In this document: positions 33,128 through 41,147 of the stretch, in pieces
Position numbering within the stretch: the stretch's first letter is position 1
How the letters are laid out: every line of letters starts with the position of its first letter
DNA from: Desulfolinea sp964487745
GTDB lineage: Bacteria; Chloroflexota; Anaerolineae; Anaerolineales; Villigracilaceae
Length of the DNA stretch: 64,000 nt
Assembly: GCA_964487745.1 (NCBI GenBank)
Contig: CAZASG010000007.1
Coordinates: 46,690-110,689, forward strand
Reading direction: 5' to 3'
Notes under the pieces: generated by a model
Seen by the model: only the letters and a program-made list of their open reading frames with translations
What the model was told of the DNA's origin: nothing
Database searches by the model: none
Translations under genes and position numbers: made by a program

Positions 33128-33817
33128 ATGAAAAAACCCAAAATCCGAGAATACCGCTACGAGCGGAAATTCCGCGTCGAAGACCTCGACGATGCCCAGG
33201 TGCGGATGCTCGTCAAACGCCATCCTAGCATCTTCTACTCACCCTACCCGCCCCGCCATATCAACAATCTCTACCTCGACACCCCCGATATGGACAACTA
33301 CCATGCCAACGTCAGCGGCGTCGGCGTGCGAATGAAGGCGCGCATCCGCTGGTATGGCGGGCTTTTCGGTGAGATCAACAAGCCCGTGCTCGAATTCAAA
33401 GTCAAGGACGGCTTGGTCGGCGCGAAATACAGCTACCCCTTCCCCGCTTTCTCTTTCGACAAAACCTTCACCCAAAAAGGCTTTCAAAAACTCATCGCCC
33501 AATCCGATCTGCCCGATGTCGTCCGCTGGCGTTTGCAGGGGATGCAGGTGGTTTTATGCAATCGCTATTTCCGCTGGTATTACCTCACCAAAGACGAAAA
33601 ATATCGTGTCACAGTGGATAAAGAGATGCGCTATTTTCACATCAAGCAGGCGGGCAACCATTTTCGACATCAATTTCTCGACCCCAAAGCCATCGTTGTT
33701 GAGCTAAAATACGCCCGTCCCCTCGACCCCTATGCCGACAAAATTTCGGGCTTCTTCCCCTTTATCGTCACAAGAAACTCGAAATATATTACGGGAATTG
33801 AACAGACCTATTTATAG
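33128..33817 (+). CDS. VTC-domain (polyphosphate polymerase-like) protein
   Basis: The 229-residue protein is a stand-alone VTC domain, the tunnel fold that in yeast Vtc4 polymerises polyphosphate from ATP. Seen motifs are the N-terminal YRYERKFRV, RHINNLYLDTPDM, the basic strand RMKARIRWYGG, LEFKVKDG and the late glutamate strand VVELKYARP. These supply the basic and acidic residues lining the tunnel. No TM segment is present, so it should be cytoplasmic. It lies downstream of CotH and DUF4956, a pairing seen in many bacteria. Confidence 0.88.
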   Translation: MKKPKIREYRYERKFRVEDLDDAQVRMLVKRHPSIFYSPYPPRHINNLYLDTPDMDNYHANVSGVGVRMKARIRWYGGLFGEINKPVLEFKVKDGLVGAKYSYPFPAFSFDKTFTQKGFQKLIAQSDLPDVVRWRLQGMQVVLCNRYFRWYYLTKDEKYRVTVDKEMRYFHIKQAGNHFRHQFLDPKAIVVELKYARPLDPYADKISGFFPFIVTRNSKYITGIEQTYL

Positions 33818-33831
33818 GTAAAATTTCATTT

Positions 33832-35001
33832 ATGCCTCGCCGAACAGAATTCATCCCCTACAAACCCAAGACCATTCTCAACAAACACAAACGCGCCGAC
33901 CATTGGTTCTGGACGCGCTATACCGCCTATCCCTACAAAGGCTGCCAGCACGGATGCGAATTCTGCTATTGCCGTGAGCAGAAATTCTCCCCCTTCGATG
34001 ACCCGAATGATTTTGCCTATACCATCCACGTCAAGGAGAATGCGCCGCAGTTGTTGCGCAAAGCCATTGCCCGCGCCAGAACCGACCTCGTCTTCACGGG
34101 CGACTACCAGCCTGCCGAGCGGAAAATCAAACTCTCCCGCCAAATGCTCGAAGTCTGCCTTGAGCGGAATTTCCCTGTTTTCATTCTCGAGCGCTCGCCT
34201 CTCATCCTGCGCGACCTCGACCTTTTGACCGAGATCAATGCCAAAGCTGTGGCGGCGACGGCTTTCAGCATCATCTCTACACCAGACTCGGCGCATTATG
34301 AACGCATCCGCCAAATGGAGCGCCTTGCCCCGCCGCCGGAAAAGCGCTTCAAAGCAATGGAGCAACTTGCTCTCGCTGGCATCCAGACGGGCGTGTGCAT
34401 GATGCCCCTTTTGCCAGAACTCTGTGATACGGATGAAAATCTCGAAACCATCATCAAGTGGACGGCAAATCACGGCGGGCGCTTCGTCCTTGCCTCGGGT
34501 TTGACCTTGTCCGATCAGCAGCGTGCCTTCTTCTTCAGCGTACTCGCCGAACGCTTCCCCGATCTTTTGCCCGCTTACGAAAAACATTATCCTGCCGGGA
34601 AGAGCTACGGTGCGGTCGGCGAGGGCTGGCGCAGAACGGCGCTCAAAATTCGTGAGCTTTGCAATAAGCACGGTATCAAAGACAGGATGCCACGCCCCAT
34701 CATCCCCGGCGATAAATTTGCAACAAATAAACGCATCGTCGAGATATTGGTAGACAAACTCTACGAGTTGGATTTGGAGAATGCCCACAAATCCCGACGT
34801 TGGGATTATCGAAAAGCGGCTTGGGCGGTCGAAGATTTGCAGCAGGATATTAAGTTGATCTACAGAACGATGGGGCAAAAGGGGATCGAAGGAATCGAAA
34901 ATATCGGCACAAAGATGGGAGCAAAGGTCGAGGGGATTTTGAAAGAAGTGATGAAAGAGCCGCCTTCCGAGGGGCGTAAGGCGGCTGGCCAGCTCTTTTA
35001 A
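33832..35001 (+). CDS. SPL-like radical SAM protein with C-terminal HhH-type motif
   Basis: The 389-residue radical SAM protein has Cys-38, Cys-42 and Cys-45 in GCQHGCEFCYCR (CxxxCxxC), which bind the 4Fe-4S cluster. The following barrel has FTGDYQPAE and TPVFILERS-like strands seen in Rv2578c/SplB-related proteins. After about residue 340 a helical tail contains GIEGIENIGTKMGAKVEGI, which looks like a helix-hairpin-helix, hinting at nucleic-acid binding. Photoproduct repair or a modification role is possible; the substrate is unknown. It starts 14 bases after the VTC stop, so it may be co-transcribed. Confidence 0.8.
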   Translation: MPRRTEFIPYKPKTILNKHKRADHWFWTRYTAYPYKGCQHGCEFCYCREQKFSPFDDPNDFAYTIHVKENAPQLLRKAIARARTDLVFTGDYQPAERKIKLSRQMLEVCLERNFPVFILERSPLILRDLDLLTEINAKAVAATAFSIISTPDSAHYERIRQMERLAPPPEKRFKAMEQLALAGIQTGVCMMPLLPELCDTDENLETIIKWTANHGGRFVLASGLTLSDQQRAFFFSVLAERFPDLLPAYEKHYPAGKSYGAVGEGWRRTALKIRELCNKHGIKDRMPRPIIPGDKFATNKRIVEILVDKLYELDLENAHKSRRWDYRKAAWAVEDLQQDIKLIYRTMGQKGIEGIENIGTKMGAKVEGILKEVMKEPPSEGRKAAGQLF

Positions 35002-35022
35002 TATCTATCTGAACATGCTCTA

Positions 35023-35109
35023 GCCGCCGTTCCCCGTTCGGGGCGTCCTCGGCGGCGGTTCTTCTCATAATTCTTGCGCCGAGGACGCGTACCCTGCGGG
35101 TACGGCGCA
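35023..35109. promoter_or_regulatory. Structured leader with mutually exclusive stems
   Basis: The 35002-35367 gap has no gene. This part can fold in two ways. One uses GCCGCCG (35023-35029) with CGGCGGC (35050-35056). The other uses the exact 12-bp pair GCGTCCTCGGCG (35043-35054) and CGCCGAGGACGC (35077-35088). A third hairpin uses TGCGCC (35075-35080) with GGCGCA (35104-35109) over an inner CGTACCC/GGGTACG. The shared segments cannot pair at once, as in attenuators, but it may also be nested repeats. Confidence 0.45.
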
Positions 35110-35140
35110 GGGAGCACTATAAATTAATTTGAAGACCCGC

Positions 35141-35172
35141 TGTGCAATGCATCTCCTTAGATGCAACGCACA
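35141..35172. repeat. 14-bp imperfect inverted repeat
   Basis: TGTGCAATGCATCT and AGATGCAACGCACA pair around a CCTT loop with two mismatches. It lies between the structured segment and the family C repeat. Confidence 0.55.
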
Positions 35173-35190
35173 ACTCGATGAGGGAGTAAC

Positions 35191-35254
35191 CCGTATCCCG
35201 TTCACGCCGGGCATCCTGTTGGGGGGGCAGCGAGCAAGCCCAAATCAAGTGCGA
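35191..35254 (+). repeat. Intergenic repeat family C, copy 1
   Basis: It shares CACGCCGGGCATCC (35203-35216), a G-run with GGCAGC, CAAGCC, AAATCA and GTGCGA with copy 2 at 38326-38386, in the same order and spacing. Both copies stand ahead of response-regulator genes. The remaining 110 bases up to 35367 show nothing more. Confidence 0.65.
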
Positions 35255-35367
35255 CGCGGCGCAGCTATCCATCAACAGTAATAAATCCTTGTGCCGATGC
35301 TCTGCATTGTCGCCAGATCTCGAGTTATTTTTTTGCAAATCGCTCTCCCTTAGGCTATGATGTAAGC

Positions 35368-36048
35368 ATGATTAAGGTCATTATCGTAGACGATCATCCC
35401 ATCGTTCGGGCGGGAATGCGATCTGTACTGGACACCGACCCTGAGATCAACGTCATCGCGGAGGGCAGCGTTGGCGCAGATGCGCTGACCCTTGTGCCTG
35501 AGAAGAAGCCGGATGTGCTGGTTTTGGACGTGAACCTGCCCGATATGAATGGGCTGGAAGTGACCCGTCAGTTGAAAAAGGGAGAGGTTGAGAGCGAGAT
35601 TTTGATCTTGACTGCGCATGAAGACAGCCAAATGATTTTCAGCCTGCTTGAAAGCGGCGCGATTGGCTATGTGCTCAAAGATGAAGCGCTTGAGACTTTG
35701 GGGCGCGCTGTCCACGCGGCGGCACGCGGGGAGAGTTGGCTTAGCCCGGCTGTGGCGAGTAAGGTGGTGCAGCGTGCGGTGAGCGGCGGACAGGAGAAGG
35801 CGGCGGAAATCTCTCAAGTGGAATCCCCGCTGACGCCGCGCGAGATGGAAATTTTGCAATTGCTTGCCCAAGGTTTGGATAACGCCGCCATCGCGGCGGA
35901 GTTGGTCATTACCAAACGCACCGCCCAAAACCATATCAGCAATATTTATGGGAAGTTGGGCGTTGATTCACGCACGGAGGCGATGCTTCATGCGATCCGG
36001 TGCGGTTGGGTGGATGTTGATGGGAGCGAAAGACCGGATGGAGATTGA
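35368..36048 (+). CDS. NarL/FixJ-family response regulator
   Basis: The 226-residue regulator has a receiver domain (about 1-120) with acidic pocket DD at 8-9, phospho-acceptor Asp-54 in VLDVNLPDM, and the conserved Lys in YVLKDEA. A C-terminal LuxR-type helix-turn-helix (about 150-210) reads LTPREMEILQLLAQG then KRTAQNHISNIYGKLG. The gene overlaps the histidine kinase start by 11 bases and is its evident partner. Confidence 0.93.
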   Translation: MIKVIIVDDHPIVRAGMRSVLDTDPEINVIAEGSVGADALTLVPEKKPDVLVLDVNLPDMNGLEVTRQLKKGEVESEILILTAHEDSQMIFSLLESGAIGYVLKDEALETLGRAVHAAARGESWLSPAVASKVVQRAVSGGQEKAAEISQVESPLTPREMEILQLLAQGLDNAAIAAELVITKRTAQNHISNIYGKLGVDSRTEAMLHAIRCGWVDVDGSERPDGD

Positions 36049-38284
36049 GAAGAAAACCTCGACAGTATTTTGGGTACTTCTTTGCGTCTTCTTTATTTTA
36101 TTGACGCCGACATTGGTCTTATATGACGTCTATATTCAGTGGCGGACACCGGTGATGGATTTTAGGGTGGATTGGGAAACGGGCATTATTCTGGATGTGC
36201 CGCAAGACACTTTTGGCGATTATGCAGGTTTTTGGGCGGGCGATAAATTTATTAGCGTAGGCGGGATTCCTTTTGAGCAGTGGGGGGAATTGGAAGTAGG
36301 CAATCAGATCGTTGAAATTGAACGGGACGGGCAAATATTGGAGATGGAATTGCCCATCGTCCCATTGTTGAGAACTAATTTAGTGCCCCTGATAAGCGGT
36401 GCTTTTGTGGCGTTGGCTTTTTGGGGTATTGGCACGGCTTTGCTTTTGCGGCGTTTTCAGCAATATGAAATCAGGGTCATCTTTTTGATTGGGCAATTGC
36501 TGGCGATTGCGCTCTTCTTCCCGATGGCGCACCCCGATCATTGGACATCTCCGTTGGGCATCCGGTTTTTGAGCATTATTGCATTTTTATTTGCAGCGCC
36601 GCTGATATTTCATTATGCAATCTCTTTCCCTGTGAAGTTGGGGAGTAAGTTTTTGCGGATTTTGGGGTTGAGCCTGATCTATATTTTGGCTGTGCTCGCC
36701 GTTTTAGCATGGCTGGGGGCTTATCTCGCTGATTTTGAAGCGGGACGTCAAATAGGCATCTTCTACAGTTCAATTGTTATCAGCGCCGCGCTCATTGCGA
36801 TGATCTACGTCTATCTGCGCCGCGCAACCCCGGATGAGCGGCGTAAATTGCGCGTGGTGGTCTTGAGCACGCTAATTTCGGGTGTGCCTGCACTTCTTTT
36901 TTATTTACTGCCGAATTTCTTTGGAATTCCGGCGCGCATCCCTGTTTGGCTGGTCGGTTTGTGGGTAATGCTTGCACCGCTTAGCTATCTTTACGCGACG
37001 ATCCGCCATAATCTCTTTGGGATTGACAAACTGCTCAACCGTGCGATGGTTATCATCATCCTTTCTTTGGGCGTTATGATGCTCTATCTGGGACCTTTTT
37101 TGCTCATCTTTCAATACACATCCGGTGACCTGCTGGCGCAAATGCTGGTGGCATCCTTTCTTACCTTGCTGGTTGGCTTGGCTTTTAATTGGTCGCGCAC
37201 CCATGTTCAGCGTTTGGTGGACAGGCTCTTTTACGGCGGTTGGTACGATTATCCCGGCGTGGTTGAGATGGTCGGCGATGCCTTGGCGCGCAGCACCACG
37301 CGCGAGGAAGTTCACAAAATACTCACACAAACTATACCCACGCTAATGCAGCTCAGTGTGTGTGACTTCTGGATCGGCGGTATTAACGCCACCTTCCCGC
37401 AAACGCCGCCACAGAAAATGCGTTTTCGTTTCAAATTCCAGAGCCAACTACCCGCGCAGTGGGTAGTTGGGCTGCACAGCGATGGTGATGATCTCTCTGA
37501 AACCGACCATCGTATTCTCAATACCCTCGCACAGCAGGCGGAGATTGCGCTCAATAATGTGCTCCTGATCGAAACCTTGCGCCATCAATTGGACGAAATC
37601 CGGATCAGCCGCGAGGCGCTTGCACAGGCACAACGCCAGCTTTTGCGCTCGCGCGAAGATGAACGCGCTCGTCTCGCGCGCGATCTTCACGACAGTCCCA
37701 TCCAGACGCTGGTGGGGTTGAATATCCAACTCGGGCTTTTTCTCTCGACGGGAGAAAGCCCGGAAGTGGAAAAATCGCTCAAGGAAATGCGTGCCGAAGT
37801 GCGGGGGTTATTGGCAGAACTTCGCCAAATCTGCACTGATCTTCGTCCGCCCCTGCTCGATGCGCTCGGTTTGGGTGCCGCGCTGCGTACCTACGCTGAT
37901 GAATGGAGCAAGCAGGAAAATATCAAAGTGCAATTCGATGCCCCCGAAAACCAGAAGCTGAGCCAACTCCCCGGCGATGTGGCGGTCAACCTTTTCCGCG
38001 TGGCGCAGGAGACGTTGGGGAATATCGGCAAGCACGCGCGGGCATCGCAGGTGGAAATTCAACTTCGCGGGGATGAGACGGCGCTTCAACTCAGCATCCA
38101 CGATAATGGGCGCGGCTTTGAAAGACCGCCCACGCTCAACGGTCTGCCAGCGCAGAATCATTTCGGGCTGGTCGGGATGCGCGAAAGGATCGAGTTGATT
38201 GGGGGAGATTGGTCACTGGAATCCACGCCCGGGGAGGGGACGCGTGTGGATGTGAAGTGGGAGACTGCTTCGCGACGCCCGTGA
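36038..38284 (+). CDS. Multi-TM histidine kinase (HisKA_3) with PDZ-like sensor segment
   Basis: The 748-residue kinase starts at ATG 36038 (ATGs at 36014 and 36020 also possible). After TM1 (about 8-28) an outside segment (about 32-108) with GDKFISVGGIPF and EIERDGQ resembles a PDZ domain. About nine more TM helices follow (about 112-395), then a GAF-like region (about 415-515), a coiled linker, the HisKA_3 dimerisation helix with phospho-acceptor His-551 in RDLHDSPIQ, and a HATPase_c domain with DNGRGF and GLVGMRERIE. This is the NarX/DesK-type kinase architecture. It may sense a membrane or extracytoplasmic peptide signal (inference). Partner: the NarL-type regulator upstream. Confidence 0.9.
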   Translation: MEIEKKTSTVFWVLLCVFFILLTPTLVLYDVYIQWRTPVMDFRVDWETGIILDVPQDTFGDYAGFWAGDKFISVGGIPFEQWGELEVGNQIVEIERDGQILEMELPIVPLLRTNLVPLISGAFVALAFWGIGTALLLRRFQQYEIRVIFLIGQLLAIALFFPMAHPDHWTSPLGIRFLSIIAFLFAAPLIFHYAISFPVKLGSKFLRILGLSLIYILAVLAVLAWLGAYLADFEAGRQIGIFYSSIVISAALIAMIYVYLRRATPDERRKLRVVVLSTLISGVPALLFYLLPNFFGIPARIPVWLVGLWVMLAPLSYLYATIRHNLFGIDKLLNRAMVIIILSLGVMMLYLGPFLLIFQYTSGDLLAQMLVASFLTLLVGLAFNWSRTHVQRLVDRLFYGGWYDYPGVVEMVGDALARSTTREEVHKILTQTIPTLMQLSVCDFWIGGINATFPQTPPQKMRFRFKFQSQLPAQWVVGLHSDGDDLSETDHRILNTLAQQAEIALNNVLLIETLRHQLDEIRISREALAQAQRQLLRSREDERARLARDLHDSPIQTLVGLNIQLGLFLSTGESPEVEKSLKEMRAEVRGLLAELRQICTDLRPPLLDALGLGAALRTYADEWSKQENIKVQFDAPENQKLSQLPGDVAVNLFRVAQETLGNIGKHARASQVEIQLRGDETALQLSIHDNGRGFERPPTLNGLPAQNHFGLVGMRERIELIGGDWSLESTPGEGTRVDVKWETASRRP

Positions 38285-38325
38285 TTTCAACTTGGTAGCC
38301 TTCGACAAACATCTCCCGGCGTAAA

Positions 38326-38413
38326 GGGGATACTGCCCACGCCGGGCATCCGCTTGGGGCAGCAACCAAGCCTAAATCACGTGCGATCCACCCCCTTTGC
38401 CCTACGGACATCT
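38326..38413. repeat. Family C copy 2 followed by a half copy of family B
   Basis: Bases 38326-38386 match the repeat at 35191-35254, including the 14-base core CACGCCGGGCATCC (38338-38351). Bases 38391-38413 read CCCCCTTTGCCCTACGGACA and are the inverted second half of the family B element (ATGCCCG...GGGCAGAGGGG). The rest of the 38285-38542 gap holds no gene. Confidence 0.65.
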
Positions 38414-38542
38414 CTGAACACTGACCACTGAATACCGACTACTGAATCAGTACCCCTGTACCGAATCATCATCCCAAAAAGCAGTACTGAAATAGTACCG
38501 CGCCCTGATGGCGACGATGCGATATTTTGCTATGCTCTAGTC

Positions 38543-38911
38543 ATGACAAATATTCTGATCGTAGACGACCAAGCTTCTTTTCGCCGCCAACTGCGCAAGC
38601 TATTGACTCTGGCAGGAATGAACGTGATCGCCGAGGCGAGCAATATCCCCGAAGCCAAAAAGATGGTGCAGGAGTTCCAGCCCGATCTTGCCGTAGTGGA
38701 TGTGATGCTGCCCGGTACCAACGGCGTGGATGGCACCCCCCAACTGAAGGCGCTGAGTGATAACCTGCGGGTGATTCTGATCAGTGCGTATCAGGATTTT
38801 CACCATGCAGCAAAAGAAGTTGGCGCGGAGAGATTTGTATCCAAAGGGGATTTGGATTTGGAAACAGTGCGTGCCTGGGTTTTCGATCAGGAGGAAACAG
38901 AACCAGAATAA
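38543..38911 (+). CDS. Single-domain response regulator
   Basis: The 122-residue protein is a lone receiver domain: acidic pair DD at 8-9, phospho-acceptor Asp-53 in VVDVMLPGT, switch Ser in LISAYQD, and Lys in FVSKGDL. There is no output domain, so it acts by protein contact or as a phosphate shuttle. It may also be a target of the upstream kinase. A lipoprotein gene starts 11 bases downstream with an AGGAGG site, so the two are co-transcribed. Confidence 0.9.
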   Translation: MTNILIVDDQASFRRQLRKLLTLAGMNVIAEASNIPEAKKMVQEFQPDLAVVDVMLPGTNGVDGTPQLKALSDNLRVILISAYQDFHHAAKEVGAERFVSKGDLDLETVRAWVFDQEETEPE

Positions 38912-38922
38912 GGAGGTTCGAA

Positions 38923-40089
38923 ATGAAAAACAGACTTTCTCTTATCTTTGTGTTGGTCTTCTTTATTTTGGCATGTAATCTCCCTATGCCGAGAGAGACC
39001 GCACCGCCTTTGCCAAATGAAGTGGCACCGCCGATCCCACAGGCTGAGAATGACGAAGTTCCTGCAAACCCTCCGCCGGAAAACACGCCTGAGCCAACTG
39101 AAGTTCCCGATGTTCCGATCGTGCACCTTACACAACCGGGAGAGCCGAGCCGCATCCGTACCTGGGTGACGGATAGGTCCTCTGCATCTTATGCTTCTGA
39201 GCATCGCGCTGTGGCTGATGGTTTTGAGCAAAATCTATTCGAGCGCCCTTTTACCGCCGGTGAGATGGTCTATCAAGCTCATCTTGATATTACAAAAGTA
39301 GAGATGGGCGAAGGCGGCGAATGGATCTACGTCGTTTTGCATCTTGAAGGAGCGCCCCCTGCCGGGTCTGAAGCATTTTATGCCATCGAAATTGATGTTG
39401 ACAGGGATGGGCGCGGCGATTGGTTGATCGGCGCTACGGCACCCCCTTCCACGACTTGGACGACCGATGGCGTTAGCGTTTGGCACGATACCAACAATGA
39501 TGTCGGCGGCACCAGACCGATGGTCTCGGATGCTCCGCTTTCTGGTATCGACGGCTATGATGAGTTGGTCTTTGATAGTGGACATGGGGCTGACCCCGAT
39601 ACCGCCTGGGGACGCATTGACCCTGCTTCTCCCCAGCACGTGGAGGTGGCTTTCAAGCATAGCGTGATCGCTTCTGCCGAGACCTTCCTTTTTGGGGGCT
39701 GGAGTGATGAAGGTGTTAGAGAAGCTGGTTGGTTCGACTATAACGATCACTTTACGCTGGTGGAGGCTGGCTCTCCGTTGAGCAATTCCCCGCATTATCC
39801 CCTGGCAGCACTCTTCTCTGTAGATAATACCTGCCGCTGGGGATATGGTTTTGAGCCCACTACTGAATATCCCGGATTGTGTCTTTTGCCCGAACCGACA
39901 CCAGTTGCTCCAACCCCGACGGAAGTCCCCGATATCTGCTTCCCGCCAACGAGCTATGTATGCAATAACTGGAATTACACAACCTGCACATGTGATGACC
40001 CGCCTCCTAGCTGTGATCCACCCCCTCAGGGTTGCGGTGAGAACTCTTCATGGGTAGGCTACCCGGATTGCTACTGCGCGCCTTACTAA
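38923..40089 (+). CDS. Lipoprotein with Cys-rich C-terminal tail
   Basis: The 388-residue protein has a signal peptide and lipobox ILAC (Cys-18), a Pro/Glu linker (about 20-68) and a beta-rich domain of about 250 residues (about 70-325). That domain contains DVDRDGRGDWLIGA, an Asp-rich turn like a calcium site. A Pro/Thr linker leads to a short tail (about 345-388) with nine Cys in CxxC-like spacing. I do not recognise the main domain. It is transcribed with the single-domain receiver. Confidence 0.7.
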   Translation: MKNRLSLIFVLVFFILACNLPMPRETAPPLPNEVAPPIPQAENDEVPANPPPENTPEPTEVPDVPIVHLTQPGEPSRIRTWVTDRSSASYASEHRAVADGFEQNLFERPFTAGEMVYQAHLDITKVEMGEGGEWIYVVLHLEGAPPAGSEAFYAIEIDVDRDGRGDWLIGATAPPSTTWTTDGVSVWHDTNNDVGGTRPMVSDAPLSGIDGYDELVFDSGHGADPDTAWGRIDPASPQHVEVAFKHSVIASAETFLFGGWSDEGVREAGWFDYNDHFTLVEAGSPLSNSPHYPLAALFSVDNTCRWGYGFEPTTEYPGLCLLPEPTPVAPTPTEVPDICFPPTSYVCNNWNYTTCTCDDPPPSCDPPPQGCGENSSWVGYPDCYCAPY

Positions 40090-40120
40090 TTGACTTGGAA
40101 GCTAATCTATAAAATACGCT

Positions 40121-40144
40121 CTCGGCGGCGTTCTCGCCGCCGAG
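40121..40144. terminator. GC-rich hairpin after the lipoprotein gene
   Basis: CTCGGCGGCG and CGCCGCCGAG pair perfectly over a TTCT loop, followed by AAAATT rather than a T-run. It may be a terminator or a palindromic repeat related to the stems near 35023-35056. Confidence 0.5.
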
Positions 40145-40271
40145 AAAATTGCACCACCACGGCACCATTGAAAGATGAAGAAAAATCAGTAATTTGTAAA
40201 TGTAGGGTGTGCAAAAGCCCTTTTAGTCTCTCTCAGACAGCTTTTTCACACTCGCGGGAGGAGGACCCCCG

Positions 40272-41132
40272 ATGAATAAATTTCGCTATCTGCTACTCTT
40301 TATTATTTTGGCGCTTTCCCTGGCAGGGATGACAGCCTGTACGACAAGCGCTGAATCTGTCCCCAGTGCGTGGATCGACTATCCACGTGGGGGAGATGTT
40401 TTTGCCCCAGGGGAGACGGTGACGATCATGTCGCACGTTTTTGCGAAGAACGGTGTTTCTGAAGTCGTTCTTTCGATCAACGGGGAAGCCTATAGACGGG
40501 ATGTACCCGTTGAAGCCGGGCAGGATTTTGTGTCCATCGAGCAGGTTTGGGTCACGGGCGAAGCGGGCATCTATTCCATTATGGTGCAGGTTTATGACGT
40601 GCAGGGGCAATCCGGAAATCCGGCTGCGATCTCAGTCGAAGTGATCGGAGACGTTTTGCCTGAACCCGAAGTACCGACGCCTACGCTGGTTGTCACGCCG
40701 ACGCTTGTCCCGACCGGTGTTCCTACGAATACGCCCACGCCCGTTCCTGCTACCCCGACCGCAACATTTGTGCCGCCGACCTATACACCCACATCACCGC
40801 CGCCACCTCCTGCGGATAATACACCGCCGCCTGTGCCTTCACCCGCCGTCCCGGCAAACGGACTGGAGCTGAGCTGCCGCTTATCCCAGACATTGGTTTG
40901 GATGCCCGTCAGCGATCCCAGCGGTATTGATGGCTATTATGTGAAGCTCGAGCGTGAATCAACACCCGGTAATTGGGTCTCGGCGGGCGGATACGGACCC
41001 GTCAGCGGCAAACAGGTGGACGTGCCCGTGGATTGCGGCGGACGCTACCGCTGGATGGTGCGCGCGCAGGATGGCGCTGGTAATTACAGTGCCTGGTCGG
41101 CACCTTCATACTTTTCGGTTTCATTGAATTAG
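40272..41132 (+). CDS. Lipoprotein with Ig-like domain, Thr/Pro linker and FN3-like domain
   Basis: The 286-residue protein has a signal peptide and lipobox MTAC (Cys-23) and an Ig-like bacterial domain (about 30-125, WIDYPRGGDVFAPGE then VSEVVLSINGE). A low-complexity Thr/Pro/Val linker (about 135-190) leads to a fibronectin-III-like domain (about 195-285, ending DGAGNYSAWSAPSYFSV). The linker style is typical of Chloroflexota surface proteins. The role is likely adhesive or scaffolding. A GGGAGGAGG ribosome site precedes the ATG. The next gene, 15 bases on, has a related Ig-like domain. Confidence 0.75.
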   Translation: MNKFRYLLLFIILALSLAGMTACTTSAESVPSAWIDYPRGGDVFAPGETVTIMSHVFAKNGVSEVVLSINGEAYRRDVPVEAGQDFVSIEQVWVTGEAGIYSIMVQVYDVQGQSGNPAAISVEVIGDVLPEPEVPTPTLVVTPTLVPTGVPTNTPTPVPATPTATFVPPTYTPTSPPPPPADNTPPPVPSPAVPANGLELSCRLSQTLVWMPVSDPSGIDGYYVKLERESTPGNWVSAGGYGPVSGKQVDVPVDCGGRYRWMVRAQDGAGNYSAWSAPSYFSVSLN

Positions 41133-41147
41133 GGGTGGGAGGTTGAG

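Noticed and set aside
33826..34878. Long reverse-strand open frame opposite the radical SAM gene
   Set aside because: The forward gene has an intact CxxxCxxC site; the reverse frame lacks motifs and a ribosome site.
35864..36037. Longer histidine kinase starting within the NarL-type gene
   Set aside because: The frame is open upstream but would overlap the regulator's helix-turn-helix coding region by more than 180 bases and adds no kinase feature.
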